In this document: positions 5,499-13,551 of the stretch, piece by piece
Position numbering within the stretch: position 1 is the first letter of the stretch
Layout of the letters: each line of letters opens with the position of its first letter
Assembly: GCA_964358545.1 (NCBI GenBank)
Contig: CAYHQN010000013.1
Span: forward strand, 1-48,032
Origin: CAINVV01 sp031432175
GTDB lineage: Bacteria > Bacteroidota > Bacteroidia > Bacteroidales > Prolixibacteraceae
Direction of reading: 5' to 3'
DNA length: 48,032 nucleotides
The notes under the pieces: generated by a model
Database searches by the model: none
Seen by the model: the letters and a program-made list of their open reading frames with translations, nothing else
What the model was told of the DNA's origin: nothing
Program-made: the position numbers and the translations under genes

Positions 5499-7678
5499 AT
5501 GTACACTTTACCAGCAACTTTATCCGACGACATCAAATATTTTGGTTCGTNNNNNNNNNNNNNNNNNNNNNNNNNNNNNNNNNNNNNNNNNNNNNNNNNN
5601 NNNNNNNNNNNNNNNNNNNNNNNNNNNNNNNNNNNNNNNNNNNNNNNNNNATTCTTCAAAACCTGAAAGAAATCGGACTTTCGTCAAAAGGTGGCGGTGG
5701 AAATACGGTTCGCAACGTCATGGGTTCCATCGATAGCGGAATTGCCCCTGACGAAGTGTTTGATGTCACACCTTATGCTTTTAACCTGACTTCCAAGCTA
5801 ATAGCTGAACCAGATTCATTCTCCTTACCCCGCAAACTTAAGATTGCTTTTTCAAACTCAGAAAAAGACACCAGTTATGCTGCTTTTAACGACCTGGGAT
5901 TCATTGCACGGGTAAAAAACGAAAAGCGTGGGTTTAAGGTTTACCTCGGAGGTTCTCTGGCATCCAAACCCATGGTGGGTTACCAATTATTTGATTTTGT
6001 ACCTGAAGAGGAAATATTCTATATCGCCGATGCAGTTAAAAAATTGTTTTCGCGATATGGTAACCGTAAAAACAAGCACAAAGCCAGGCTCCGGTATATA
6101 TTTTACAAACTTGGGAAAGACGAAGTATTTCGCTTGTTCTTCGAAATATACAACGAGATTAAGCGGTCTGAAGATATTCCCTATCAACATTCTACATTCA
6201 GATTTGAAACTCCGTCATATAATCTCTCTCCGGAATTGGTTTCCTCTCCGGAATTTGAGAAATGGAAGGAGAGATATGTGACGGATCAAAATCAGGCCGG
6301 GTTTTCTTCAGTTATAGTTCCCTTTGAAAATGGCAATATTAATGCTGAAAAACTGGGTCTTTTAGCTGATTTCACCTCACACTTCGGTGATGACGTAATT
6401 CGGTTCTCCATGCGGCAAAATCTGCATTTACGAAATATCCCCACACCATATCTTGGGAACGTGTACAACTTTCTGGTTAAAACCGGTGTAGATTTGCACC
6501 TGCCCTTGTTATTGAACACCATAGTTGCATGTACCGGTGCCGACACCTGCCGGTTGGGCATTTGTTTGTCAAAAGGCGCCAGCGCTGCGCTGCGCAAATC
6601 ACTTGGCAATAGCGATCTGCCTCTCGACAAACTGAGTGATTTGCGGATCAATATTTCCGGTTGCCCCAACTCCTGCGGTCAGCAGGTTGCTGCCGATCTT
6701 GGCTTCTACGGAAAAGTTGGCCGCAACGACCGTATGTATCCTGCCTATCATGTTGTTGCCGGCGCATCCATCGGATCGGATCCCAAGCTGGCGGAACTTG
6801 TGGGTGAAGTTAGTGCGTTTGACTTGCCAAAGTTTACCACGGATGTATTCAGACTTTATCTGGAGAAACAAAATAAGTACCATTCGTTTAGTGCGTACAT
6901 TAGCGCGGAAGGCAAAGCCGATATCGCTGAAATAACACGAAAATACAAGGTCATTCCTGACTTTAGGAATGATAAAAATTACTATTTCGATTGGGGCGGC
7001 GATCAATTATTTTCACTTGCAGCCAAAGGTGTTGGCGAATGTTCTGCTGGGCTTTTCGATATGATTGATGTTGACCTGAATACCATCAATACCGTAAAGG
7101 AACAACTCAGCAGGGAAACCAACAAGGAAGCGGTTAACAAACTGCTTTACACACTGGTTTTTGCCTCCTCGCGGATGCTTCTGATTACAAGGGGAGCTGA
7201 ACCAAAAAATACGACAGAAGTTTTCAACGAGTTTTTGAGCAAGTTTATTGATGCAAAACTAATCAGTAATGTTTACCGCGAATCAGTAGAAATAGCACGT
7301 GACGATCAGCAGTACGATTTGTCAGAAAAGAAAGAGACCATCCTGGATCTTTCCCGGGCAGTTATTGACCTTTATGAAGGAATGGACGACTCGCTGCAAT
7401 TCAAAAACTTAGAAAACGCAGACAAATCAAATTCTACCGAAATCCCAAAACAAATTACGGCCCGCAAAAAAGATTTCCGGGGAGTCGCCTGCCCGATGAA
7501 TTTCGTGAAAACAAAAATCGAACTGGCCACTTTAAAATCAGGTGATTTGCTGGAAATTTTGCTGGATGAAGGCGAACCTATCGAAAATGTTCCCGGCTCT
7601 ATCAAAGGCGAAGGTCACAAAGTGCTGGATCAAAAGAAGGTGGATGATTATTGGTTGGTAACCATCAAAAAAGCTTAA
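5499..7678 (+). CDS. sir: Siroheme sulfite reductase fused to a C-terminal TusA-like domain (interrupted by assembly gap)
   Basis: ATG 5499 encodes MYTLPATLSDDIKYFGS before the N run. After the gap the frame resumes with ILQNLKEIGLSSKGGGGNTVRNVMGS, the usual central part of sulfite/nitrite reductases. The [4Fe-4S]-siroheme cysteines are present: CTGADTC (first Cys codon 6530) and CPNSC (first Cys codon 6662). From about 7480 the protein continues into a TusA-like domain, ACPM-N-FVKTK (Cys codon 7490), ending at 7678. The enzyme reduces sulfite to sulfide with six electrons; no flavoprotein partner gene is seen, so ferredoxin may be the donor. Fusion to TusA suggests that product sulfur is handed over directly. 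The part missing in the gap should hold roughly the first ferredoxin-like domain. A nitrite reductase identity is unlikely in this operon. Confidence 0.85.
5551..5650. other. Assembly gap (100 N) inside sir
   Basis: Exactly 100 N, a conventional scaffold gap of unknown size. The reading frames on the two sides agree only if the true gap is 2 modulo 3 nucleotides long, and 100 is not. Family knowledge suggests that several dozen more codons than 33 are missing. Confidence 0.97.
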
Positions 7679-7681
7679 TTC

Positions 7682-7912
7682 ATGAAGGAAAAAAGATACA
7701 GGAGCATACTCAAAGCTATATGCTGGCGATTAACCGGCACTATCGATACTTTTGTTATTTCCTTCCTGATCACCGGCAAATTCAGGCTCGCCATGTCAAT
7801 TAGCTTTTTTGAGATATTTACCAAAATAACTTTGTACTATCTGCATGAGAGGCTATGGAACCGAATTACAACCGGCCGCTCTGCGGCCACAAAACCAGAT
7901 TACGAAATATAG
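7682..7912 (+). CDS. DUF2061 small membrane protein
   Basis: 76 residues. The pattern SILKAICWRLTGTIDTFVISFLITG followed by AMSISFFEIFTKITLYYLHERLWNRI is that of DUF2061, with two hydrophobic segments (about residues 20-36 and 40-56). Its biochemical role is unknown. DUF2061 genes are often beside sulfate or sulfite assimilation genes, and here it starts 4 bp after the sulfite reductase and lies before the siroheme genes, so a role in sulfur assimilation is inferred from position only. Confidence 0.75.
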   Translation: MKEKRYRSILKAICWRLTGTIDTFVISFLITGKFRLAMSISFFEIFTKITLYYLHERLWNRITTGRSAATKPDYEI

Positions 7913-7917
7913 ATAAC

Positions 7918-8385
7918 ATGATTAATATGAGCTTTTTACCTATATCTATCAATATCACGGATAAAAAAATAGTAGTGATAGGCGGTGGCCGGATAGCCAA
8001 CCACAAAATCAGTTTTTTGGAACAGTTCACCAGAAATATTTCGGTTGTTGCCCTTGAAGTGTGTGACAGTATCAAAGCAAAAGGTTATTCCTGGGTAGAA
8101 AAACCTTATGAAATAGCCGACCTTGAAGGCGCTTTTCTGGTATATGCCTGCACAAACATCAGCGGGTTGAACCGGCAGATAAAAACCGATAGCGAAACCC
8201 TTGGGATACTCACTAATGTGGTAGATAATCCAGGCTTGTGCGATTTCGTATCTCCGGCCATTTACAAACATGGCCATATCACCGTAGCGGTAAGCTCAAA
8301 TGCACAGGAAGTGCACCGTGCCATCGCAATTCGGGACAAAATCAAAGAAAATTTAGAAAATGACAAAGAGATCTTCGTACGGTAA
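7918..8385 (+). CDS. Precorrin-2 dehydrogenase / sirohydrochlorin ferrochelatase-like protein (CysG N-terminal type)
   Basis: 155 residues from ATG 7918 (an alternative ATG at 7927 gives MSFLPISINITDKK, which also fits). The Rossmann motif IVVIGGGRIANHKI, then VDNPGLCDFVSPAIYKHGHITVAVSS, match the Met8/SirC/CysG N-terminal family, which oxidises precorrin-2 to sirohydrochlorin with NAD and may insert iron to form siroheme. It lacks the C-terminal methyltransferase part of full CysG; that is encoded by the next gene, which overlaps its end by 26 bp. It supplies the cofactor for the sulfite reductase of the same operon. Confidence 0.85.
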   Translation: MINMSFLPISINITDKKIVVIGGGRIANHKISFLEQFTRNISVVALEVCDSIKAKGYSWVEKPYEIADLEGAFLVYACTNISGLNRQIKTDSETLGILTNVVDNPGLCDFVSPAIYKHGHITVAVSSNAQEVHRAIAIRDKIKENLENDKEIFVR

Positions 8386-9121
8386 AGTGTGGCTGGTTGG
8401 TTTTGGCCCGGGTGACCCCGAATTGCTTACCATAAAAGGGTACAAGTTGATAAAAACGGCAGATGTCATTTTTTATGATGATCTGTTGAACAAAGAGTTC
8501 CTTTTAAAATTTCCTTCCGAAAAAGTTTATGTTGGAAAGCGCAAAGGCAACCATAGCATTGAGCAGGCTGAAATTAACGAGCTGCTTTATGAGGCCGCTA
8601 TCTCAGGTAAAACGGTTGTTCGCCTCAAAGGTGGCGACCCCATGCTGTTCGCCCATGGTGGTGAGGAAATTGATTATTTGGAACGCAGGCAGATCGAAGT
8701 CGGGGTCGTTCCTGGCATAACGGCGGCCCTTGCTGCAGCCGCATTTACGCATGTCCCGCTAACACACCGGGGAATAGCCTCTTCTGTTTCGTTTATTACC
8801 GGCCATGCCAACAGGGAGATCCAGGTTCCCTTATCAGGAACGCTCGTCTATTACATGGGAGCATCAAATCTTCAAACTATTGCGGAGGAAGTCGTTCGAA
8901 AAGGATGGTCGGCCGACACCCCTGTTTTGCTGGTATACAATGTTTCCGGTATCGATCAGGAGGAGTACTATACGACACTGCAAAAAACAATAGAACTACC
9001 CCATCAATACAAGACCCCTTTGATCATTGTAATTGGCGAAGTTGTTCGATTGAAACACAATTATGCTTTGGACAAGAGCAGATCGGAGTTATTCGAACTT
9101 CAGGCTGTAATTGGAACGTAA
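8360..9121 (+). CDS. cobA: Uroporphyrinogen-III C-methyltransferase
   Basis: 253 residues. The SUMT signatures are clear: VWLVGFGPGDPELLTIKGYKLIKTADVIFYDDLL at the N-terminus, VVRLKGGDPMLFAHGGEE near residue 90 and VVPGITAALAAAAFTHVPLTHRG near residue 115. It uses SAM to methylate uroporphyrinogen III twice, giving precorrin-2 for siroheme. The 26-bp overlap with the preceding dehydrogenase gene indicates coupled translation. It is the last gene of the sulfur operon; no strong terminator is visible after it. Confidence 0.9.
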   Translation: MTKRSSYGKVWLVGFGPGDPELLTIKGYKLIKTADVIFYDDLLNKEFLLKFPSEKVYVGKRKGNHSIEQAEINELLYEAAISGKTVVRLKGGDPMLFAHGGEEIDYLERRQIEVGVVPGITAALAAAAFTHVPLTHRGIASSVSFITGHANREIQVPLSGTLVYYMGASNLQTIAEEVVRKGWSADTPVLLVYNVSGIDQEEYYTTLQKTIELPHQYKTPLIIVIGEVVRLKHNYALDKSRSELFELQAVIGT

Positions 9122-9159
9122 CAGCCACCAAGGTTCTTTCATAAAATTGATCAACGTAA

Positions 9160-9186
9160 TTGCTATCCGATTTCTGGCTATTTTTG
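9160..9186 (+). promoter_or_regulatory. Putative promoter of the AraC-copA unit
   Basis: TATTTTTG at 9179-9186 fits the -7 consensus TAnnTTTG and a TTG lies at 9160-9162, at a slightly short 16-bp spacing. AAGAGGA just before the ATG at 9227 is one of the few plausible Shine-Dalgarno sequences in the window. Confidence 0.4.
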
Positions 9187-9226
9187 CCTGATTCATTTAA
9201 AATAAATTGAGTTAAGAGGATTTGAA

Positions 9227-9787
9227 ATGCAATATTTTATCAAAAACATGGTTTGCAACCGTTGTATCATGGTGGTACAACAGCTGTTTGAAGAGTTGGG
9301 CAATCCACCTGTACGGATTTCCCTTGGAGAGGTCGAAACCGCCAATCCAATCCTTCACGATGACCTTGAAAAACTCCGAAAAAAAGTTGTCAGCTATGGG
9401 TTTGAATTAATCGACGATACCAAGAGCCAGCTGATCGAAAAAATCAAGAATACTATTATCCGGTTGGTACACCACAGCAACGAAGATTCGAAAGTGAACC
9501 ATTCCAGCTACATCGAATCCCATCTGAACAGGGATTACGCCTATTTGAGCACCCTTTTTTCGGAAGTAGAAGGCACAACAATCGAAAAATACATCATTCT
9601 TCAGAAGATTGAAAGGGTAAAGGAATTGTTGGTTTACGATGAATTGACCGTGAGTGAAATTGCCGATAAAATGGGATATAGTAATGTGGCTTATTTATCG
9701 AGCCAGTTCAAAAAAGTCACAGGTTTAACTCCGAGTCATTTCAAACAGGTGAAAGAAAACAAACGAAAACCGCTGGACGAAGTCTAA
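9227..9787 (+). CDS. AraC-family regulator with HMA-like N-terminus
   Basis: 186 residues. The C-terminal half has the AraC double helix-turn-helix pattern (YIILQKIERVKELLVYDELTVSEIADKMGYSNVAYLSSQFKKVTGLTPSHFKQ, about residues 120-175). The N-terminal 70 residues look like a ferredoxin-like heavy-metal-associated domain: MQYFIKNMVCNRCIMVVQQLFEELG with CxxC at residues 10-13, followed by the usual strand-helix spacing. A regulator that binds Cu(I) through this motif and controls the adjacent copper ATPase is plausible. Cys10 and Cys13 would be the ligands. It starts about 105 bp after cobA, from its own promoter, and precedes copA by 84 bp on the same strand. Confidence 0.82.
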   Translation: MQYFIKNMVCNRCIMVVQQLFEELGNPPVRISLGEVETANPILHDDLEKLRKKVVSYGFELIDDTKSQLIEKIKNTIIRLVHHSNEDSKVNHSSYIESHLNRDYAYLSTLFSEVEGTTIEKYIILQKIERVKELLVYDELTVSEIADKMGYSNVAYLSSQFKKVTGLTPSHFKQVKENKRKPLDEV

Positions 9788-9871
9788 ACCTGAAAATCTT
9801 ATAAACAATAGCAGAAATATCATAACAAGCGCATTGTATCCAGGCTTTACCTTTACCAAAAATTACAAGTC

Positions 9872-12091
9872 ATGGATTCAACCATCAAAAAGAGCTTCCC
9901 GGTTACGGGACTAGCATGCGCATCGTGCGCCATTCATGTTGAAGGCGAGTTGAAAGCACACAAAGGTGTTGTTAGCGCTTCAGTCAATTACGCCAACTCT
10001 TCTGCCTTCGTTGAATTTGAAGGAAGTGAAACCGATGCGGCCGATTTAAAGTCAGCCATTCAGTCAATCGGATATGATTTACTGATTGAAGCAGAAGGGG
10101 ACAGCAAACAGGACGAGATCAAACAATCCCATTATAAAAAACTTATAGTTAGTACAATAGGAGCTTCCATACTGGCCTTCCCGGTCGTTGTAATCGGAAT
10201 GTTTTTGATGGATATGCCTTATGCCAACTGGATCATGCTACTGTTAGCGACTCCTGTGGTGGGCTGGTTTGGACGCAGCTTCTTCGTCAACGCATTCAAC
10301 CAGGCCAGGCACGGCTCAGCCAACATGGATACACTGGTGGCGCTGAGCACAGGCATCTCTTACCTTTTCAGCACATTCAATACAATATTTCCTGAGATCT
10401 GGCACAACCAGGGCATCCATCCACCCGTCTATTTTGAGGCATCTGCAGTTGTGATCGCCTTTATCCTTCTCGGGAAAGTCCTGGAAGAGAGGGCCAAATC
10501 TAATACCTCCTCCGCCCTGAAGAAATTGATCGGACTGCAACCAAAAACTGTCCGCGTGGTGCAAAATGACGGATCAGAACTTGAAATTTCCATTTCTCTA
10601 GTGCAGAAGAACGACAAGCTGCTCGTTAAGCCGGGAGACAAAATCCCGGTTGACGGTGAGGTCATCTCTGGCTTCTCGTTTGTGGACGAGAGTACCATCA
10701 CCGGCGAATCCCTTCCTGTCGAAAAAGAGCAGGGAGCAAAAGTATTTGCAGGTACCCTCAACCAGAAAGGAAGCTTCATTCTCACTGCCGAAAAGGTAGG
10801 CGGTGAAACCATCCTGGCACAAATTATCAAGATGGTTCAGGAAGCCCAGGGCAGCAAACCTCCGGTTCAGAAGCTGGTCGATAAAATTGCCGGAATCTTC
10901 GTTCCGGTTGTCATGGGAATAGCCTTTCTTACTTTCGTGATCTGGATGGTGGCAGGAGGCGAAAATGCCCTCAGTCACGCGCTGTTGGCCATGGTCTCGG
11001 TTCTCGTGATCGCCTGTCCTTGTGCCCTTGGTTTGGCCACACCCACCGCCATCATGGTGGGCATCGGCAAAGGCGCCGAACAAGGTATCCTGATCAAAGA
11101 CGCAGAGAGCCTGGAGCTTGCGCACAAGGTCGATGCCATAGTACTCGACAAGACCGGCACCATCAGTAAGGGCAAACCGGCTGTTACGGCTATCGCCTGG
11201 AATGTCCCGGAATCAGAGCAACCTGAACTCACCAAAATGCTTTTTGTCATCGAATCGCTGTCGGAACATCCGCTGGCCGATGCCGTTATTTCCTATCTGG
11301 ATGTCAAACAGGAAGAGAGGATAACCCCGGATCATTTTGAAAGCATCACCGGCAAAGGAGTTGTGGCAATTTTCGATCAGAAGAGCTTCCTGGTAGGGAA
11401 CAAAAAACTGATGGCCGATTACTCCGTTCAACTGCCTGAAAACCTGAAAATCACCATCAAAGATTGGGAAAACGAAGCCAATACGGTTGTTTATTTTGCT
11501 GTTGGCGCAGAGCTGGCAGCCATTGTAGCCATTTCAGACAAAATCAAAGCCACTTCGGCAGCTGCCATCGCATCACTTCAGCAACAGGGGATCGAAGTGT
11601 ACATGCTTACCGGCGATAATCTTCAAACTGCCGGTGCCGTAGCCGGGAAAGTCGGACTCAAAAATTTCAGGGCTGAGATGATGCCTTCCGACAAGTTCGA
11701 CTTTGTGAAAGAGCTGCAACAACAGGGCAAAGTAGTTGCCATGGTGGGTGATGGCATCAACGATTCACAGGCGCTGGCCCAGGCTGATGTAAGCATCGCC
11801 ATGGGGAAAGGCTCCGACATTGCCATGGATGTGGCCAAGATGACCATCATCTCCTCCGATCTTCAACTCATCTCCAAAGCCATCCGCTTATCCAAACTGA
11901 CCGTCAATGCGATTCATCAGAACCTCTTCTGGGCCTTCTTCTACAACCTCATCGGCATTCCGATCGCGGCAGGAATCTTGTATCCAATATGGGGATTTAT
12001 GCTCAATCCGATGATCGCCGGAGCAGCAATGGCATTGAGTTCCGTTTCGGTGGTGAGCAATAGTTTAAGGCTAAAAAATCAGGTAATCTAA
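9872..12091 (+). CDS. copA: Copper-translocating P1B-type ATPase
   Basis: 739 residues. One HMA domain at the N-terminus (GLACASCAIHVE, Cys16 and Cys19), then the P-type motifs: TGES in the actuator domain (DESTITGESLPVEKE), CPCALGLATPT near residue 380, phosphorylation site DKTGT near residue 425, and GDGINDSQALAQAD near residue 625. CPC indicates Cu(I)/Ag(I) specificity, and the enzyme exports the ion from the cytoplasm using ATP. The single HMA domain and length are usual. The preceding AraC-type gene with its own CxxC is the likely regulator. The last in-frame codons (VSVVSNSLRLKNQ) are the standard family ending, so the gene is complete. Confidence 0.95.
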   Translation: MDSTIKKSFPVTGLACASCAIHVEGELKAHKGVVSASVNYANSSAFVEFEGSETDAADLKSAIQSIGYDLLIEAEGDSKQDEIKQSHYKKLIVSTIGASILAFPVVVIGMFLMDMPYANWIMLLLATPVVGWFGRSFFVNAFNQARHGSANMDTLVALSTGISYLFSTFNTIFPEIWHNQGIHPPVYFEASAVVIAFILLGKVLEERAKSNTSSALKKLIGLQPKTVRVVQNDGSELEISISLVQKNDKLLVKPGDKIPVDGEVISGFSFVDESTITGESLPVEKEQGAKVFAGTLNQKGSFILTAEKVGGETILAQIIKMVQEAQGSKPPVQKLVDKIAGIFVPVVMGIAFLTFVIWMVAGGENALSHALLAMVSVLVIACPCALGLATPTAIMVGIGKGAEQGILIKDAESLELAHKVDAIVLDKTGTISKGKPAVTAIAWNVPESEQPELTKMLFVIESLSEHPLADAVISYLDVKQEERITPDHFESITGKGVVAIFDQKSFLVGNKKLMADYSVQLPENLKITIKDWENEANTVVYFAVGAELAAIVAISDKIKATSAAAIASLQQQGIEVYMLTGDNLQTAGAVAGKVGLKNFRAEMMPSDKFDFVKELQQQGKVVAMVGDGINDSQALAQADVSIAMGKGSDIAMDVAKMTIISSDLQLISKAIRLSKLTVNAIHQNLFWAFFYNLIGIPIAAGILYPIWGFMLNPMIAGAAMALSSVSVVSNSLRLKNQVI

Positions 12092-12263
12092 CTTAACATC
12101 CAACTTATTGCATCTGCCTCACAATCAAACACTTTAAAGTTAGCGCCTCTGTTTACTGCTACAGTCTCGCAAAATCTGTTTTTTTTTCAGGTGGAGCATA
12201 TGCTGCAATTTTGTATAAGTGATAAAACGTACTTGCAATTTCATCTATCCCAGTCTCAGCCCC

Positions 12264-12294
12264 CCCTTCGACTTCGCTCAGGGACCGGTCTCAT
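12264..12294 (+). repeat. Dispersed 31-bp repeat, copy 1, in a low-complexity spacer
   Basis: CCCTTCGACTTCGCTCAGGG followed by ACCGGTCTCAT. A near-identical copy (two mismatches) lies on the minus strand at 25842-25872. The surrounding spacer 12092-12358 is pyrimidine-rich (TCTC, CCCC and TTTC words) and holds no gene that I can support. Its complement resembles the purine-rich GAGACTGGGAG words at 25080-25110. Confidence 0.7.
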
Positions 12295-12358
12295 TTTCTC
12301 ATATTCCCATTCCTCATTTTCTCTCCCCGTCTCCTGGCCCCCCAGTCTTTCCGTCGTC

Positions 12359-12841
12359 TCATCTTTCCTCCACATTCTCCCTCGAAAATGCCAGCGTCTT
12401 ATTCAGCGTATTCTGCGCCAGCGATTGGATAGTTTCCCCTGCCACCAGTTGGTTGATCTGGTCACGGATCATGCCATATTGGTGATGCAGCGGACAAGGA
12501 TTGTTCTCATCACAATTTTTCAGTCCAAAACCGCAACCAACAAAAAGTTCTTCCCCTTCAATGGCAATGATAAGCTCTTTTAAAGGCAAATCATTCTTTT
12601 CAGGGTCGATAAAGAACCCTCCGCCTTTCCCTTTCATGGACTTCACAAAGCCCTGTTTGGCCAACCGCTGAAATATTTTGGCTGTAAAAAAATAGGGGGC
12701 TTCGATCTCATGGGCTATCTCCGCCACGCCGGGCCGGCGCTCCTTCAGATTTTGTAACTGGATGTAAACCATCCCTCTCAAAGCATATTCTGTCTCTTTT
12801 TTAAACACGGCCGGTTGGTTTCTAAGTGAATCGAAGTTCAA
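12359..12841 (-). CDS. Rrf2-family regulator, NsrR-like
   Basis: 160 residues from a TTG start at 12841; a GTG at 12808 (VFKKETEYALRGMVYIQ) matches the usual family N-terminus better and would give 149 residues. The winged-helix DNA-binding region is followed by GKGGGFFIDPEKNDLPLKELIIAIEG, typical of Rrf2. Three cysteines in FVGCGFGLKNCDENNPCPLH (spacing x6, x5) sit where NsrR and IscR bind an iron-sulfur cluster. The gene is divergent from a hemerythrin-like protein and a nitric oxide reductase, and a dyad lies between them, so nitric oxide sensing by the cluster and repression of these genes is the natural inference. The TTG start has no visible ribosome binding site. Confidence 0.85.
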   Translation of the reverse strand: MNFDSLRNQPAVFKKETEYALRGMVYIQLQNLKERRPGVAEIAHEIEAPYFFTAKIFQRLAKQGFVKSMKGKGGGFFIDPEKNDLPLKELIIAIEGEELFVGCGFGLKNCDENNPCPLHHQYGMIRDQINQLVAGETIQSLAQNTLNKTLAFSRENVEER

Positions 12842-12873
12842 AAATACAAAAAAATCAGATCTATTTTAAATAT

Positions 12874-12916
12874 TAAAAGACCTTTTTGTCTTTTATTTAA
12901 ATTGTTTTTATATTTG
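12874..12916 (+). promoter_or_regulatory. Promoter with overlapping dyad (candidate NsrR-like operator)
   Basis: TATATTTG at 12909-12916 is a -7 box and TTTTTG at 12883-12888 lies 20 bp upstream as the -33 element. Over the -33 element is a perfect 8-bp dyad, TAAAAGAC (12874-12881) and GTCTTTTA (12888-12895), flanked by TTTAAAT/ATTTAAA. It lies midway between the divergent Rrf2 gene and the hemerythrin gene, as expected for an operator that blocks polymerase. Confidence 0.6.
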
Positions 12917-12960
12917 CAGTGAAAATCTTGGAAAAAACAGTATCAAAAAGGTACAAAATC

Positions 12961-13512
12961 ATGGATAGAGCCACTCAAAATTTAGAAAACGACCATCAAC
13001 ACATTTTGAAATTAATCGAAGTGATGGAAGCTATTGTCAAAATTACAGAGCCAACAATTTCCCATCTGGAGGAAGTAGTCGCTTTGATCAGACAATTTGC
13101 TGACGGACTTCATCATGCGAAAGAAGAAAATCTGCTTTTCCCACTTATGGCAGAGAAGGGATTCTCCCTGCAACAGGGACCTGTGGCCATAATGCTGATG
13201 GATCATGAACAGGGAAGAACATTTGTGAAAGGCATGGCTGAAAACATTCAATTGTACAAAAATGGCGCAACAGATGCCTTGACTTTGATCTATGAAAACA
13301 TGACGGGATATTGTGAATTACTGACGAACCATATCGCCAAAGAGAACAACATTCTTTTCCGAATGGCAGACAATGTTTTTACCTCAGAAAATCATCAGAG
13401 CCTGCTTTCTCAATTTTCGGTGATAGATTCCGGTTCCGCCAGCGGCAACGCTGGTTCGGACTATGTTAATCGAATAAATAAACTTGCTAATCAATATCTT
13501 AAATCAAATTAA
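12961..13512 (+). CDS. Hemerythrin-like (HHE domain) protein
   Basis: 183 residues from ATG 12961. An upstream GTG at 12919 is in frame but lies only 3 bp from the -7 box, so it would not be transcribed properly. The His/Glu pattern of hemerythrin-like four-helix bundles is visible: DHQHILKLIEVME near residue 10, HHAKEENLLFPLM near residue 50, DHEQGRTFV near residue 80 and HIAKENNILF near residue 121. Such proteins carry a di-iron site; those beside nitric oxide genes (RIC/YtfE-like and others) are linked to nitrosative stress and Fe-S repair. It probably forms an operon with the nitric oxide reductase 39 bp downstream. Confidence 0.85.
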   Translation: MDRATQNLENDHQHILKLIEVMEAIVKITEPTISHLEEVVALIRQFADGLHHAKEENLLFPLMAEKGFSLQQGPVAIMLMDHEQGRTFVKGMAENIQLYKNGATDALTLIYENMTGYCELLTNHIAKENNILFRMADNVFTSENHQSLLSQFSVIDSGSASGNAGSDYVNRINKLANQYLKSN

Positions 13513-13551
13513 TTATTAAATTTTACTCAATTAATCTAAAATTCATTGCTT

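Noticed and set aside
12191..12583. 130-codon plus-strand frame from the pyrimidine-rich spacer into the Rrf2 gene
   Set aside because: It is low-complexity translation and antisense to a well-supported Rrf2 gene.
12919..12960. GTG start for the hemerythrin-like protein
   Set aside because: It lies 3 bp after the -7 box, before or at the expected transcription start.
13546..13551. TTG start for norZ two codons upstream
   Set aside because: ATG 13552 (MTPKKLWLG) is a stronger and family-like start.
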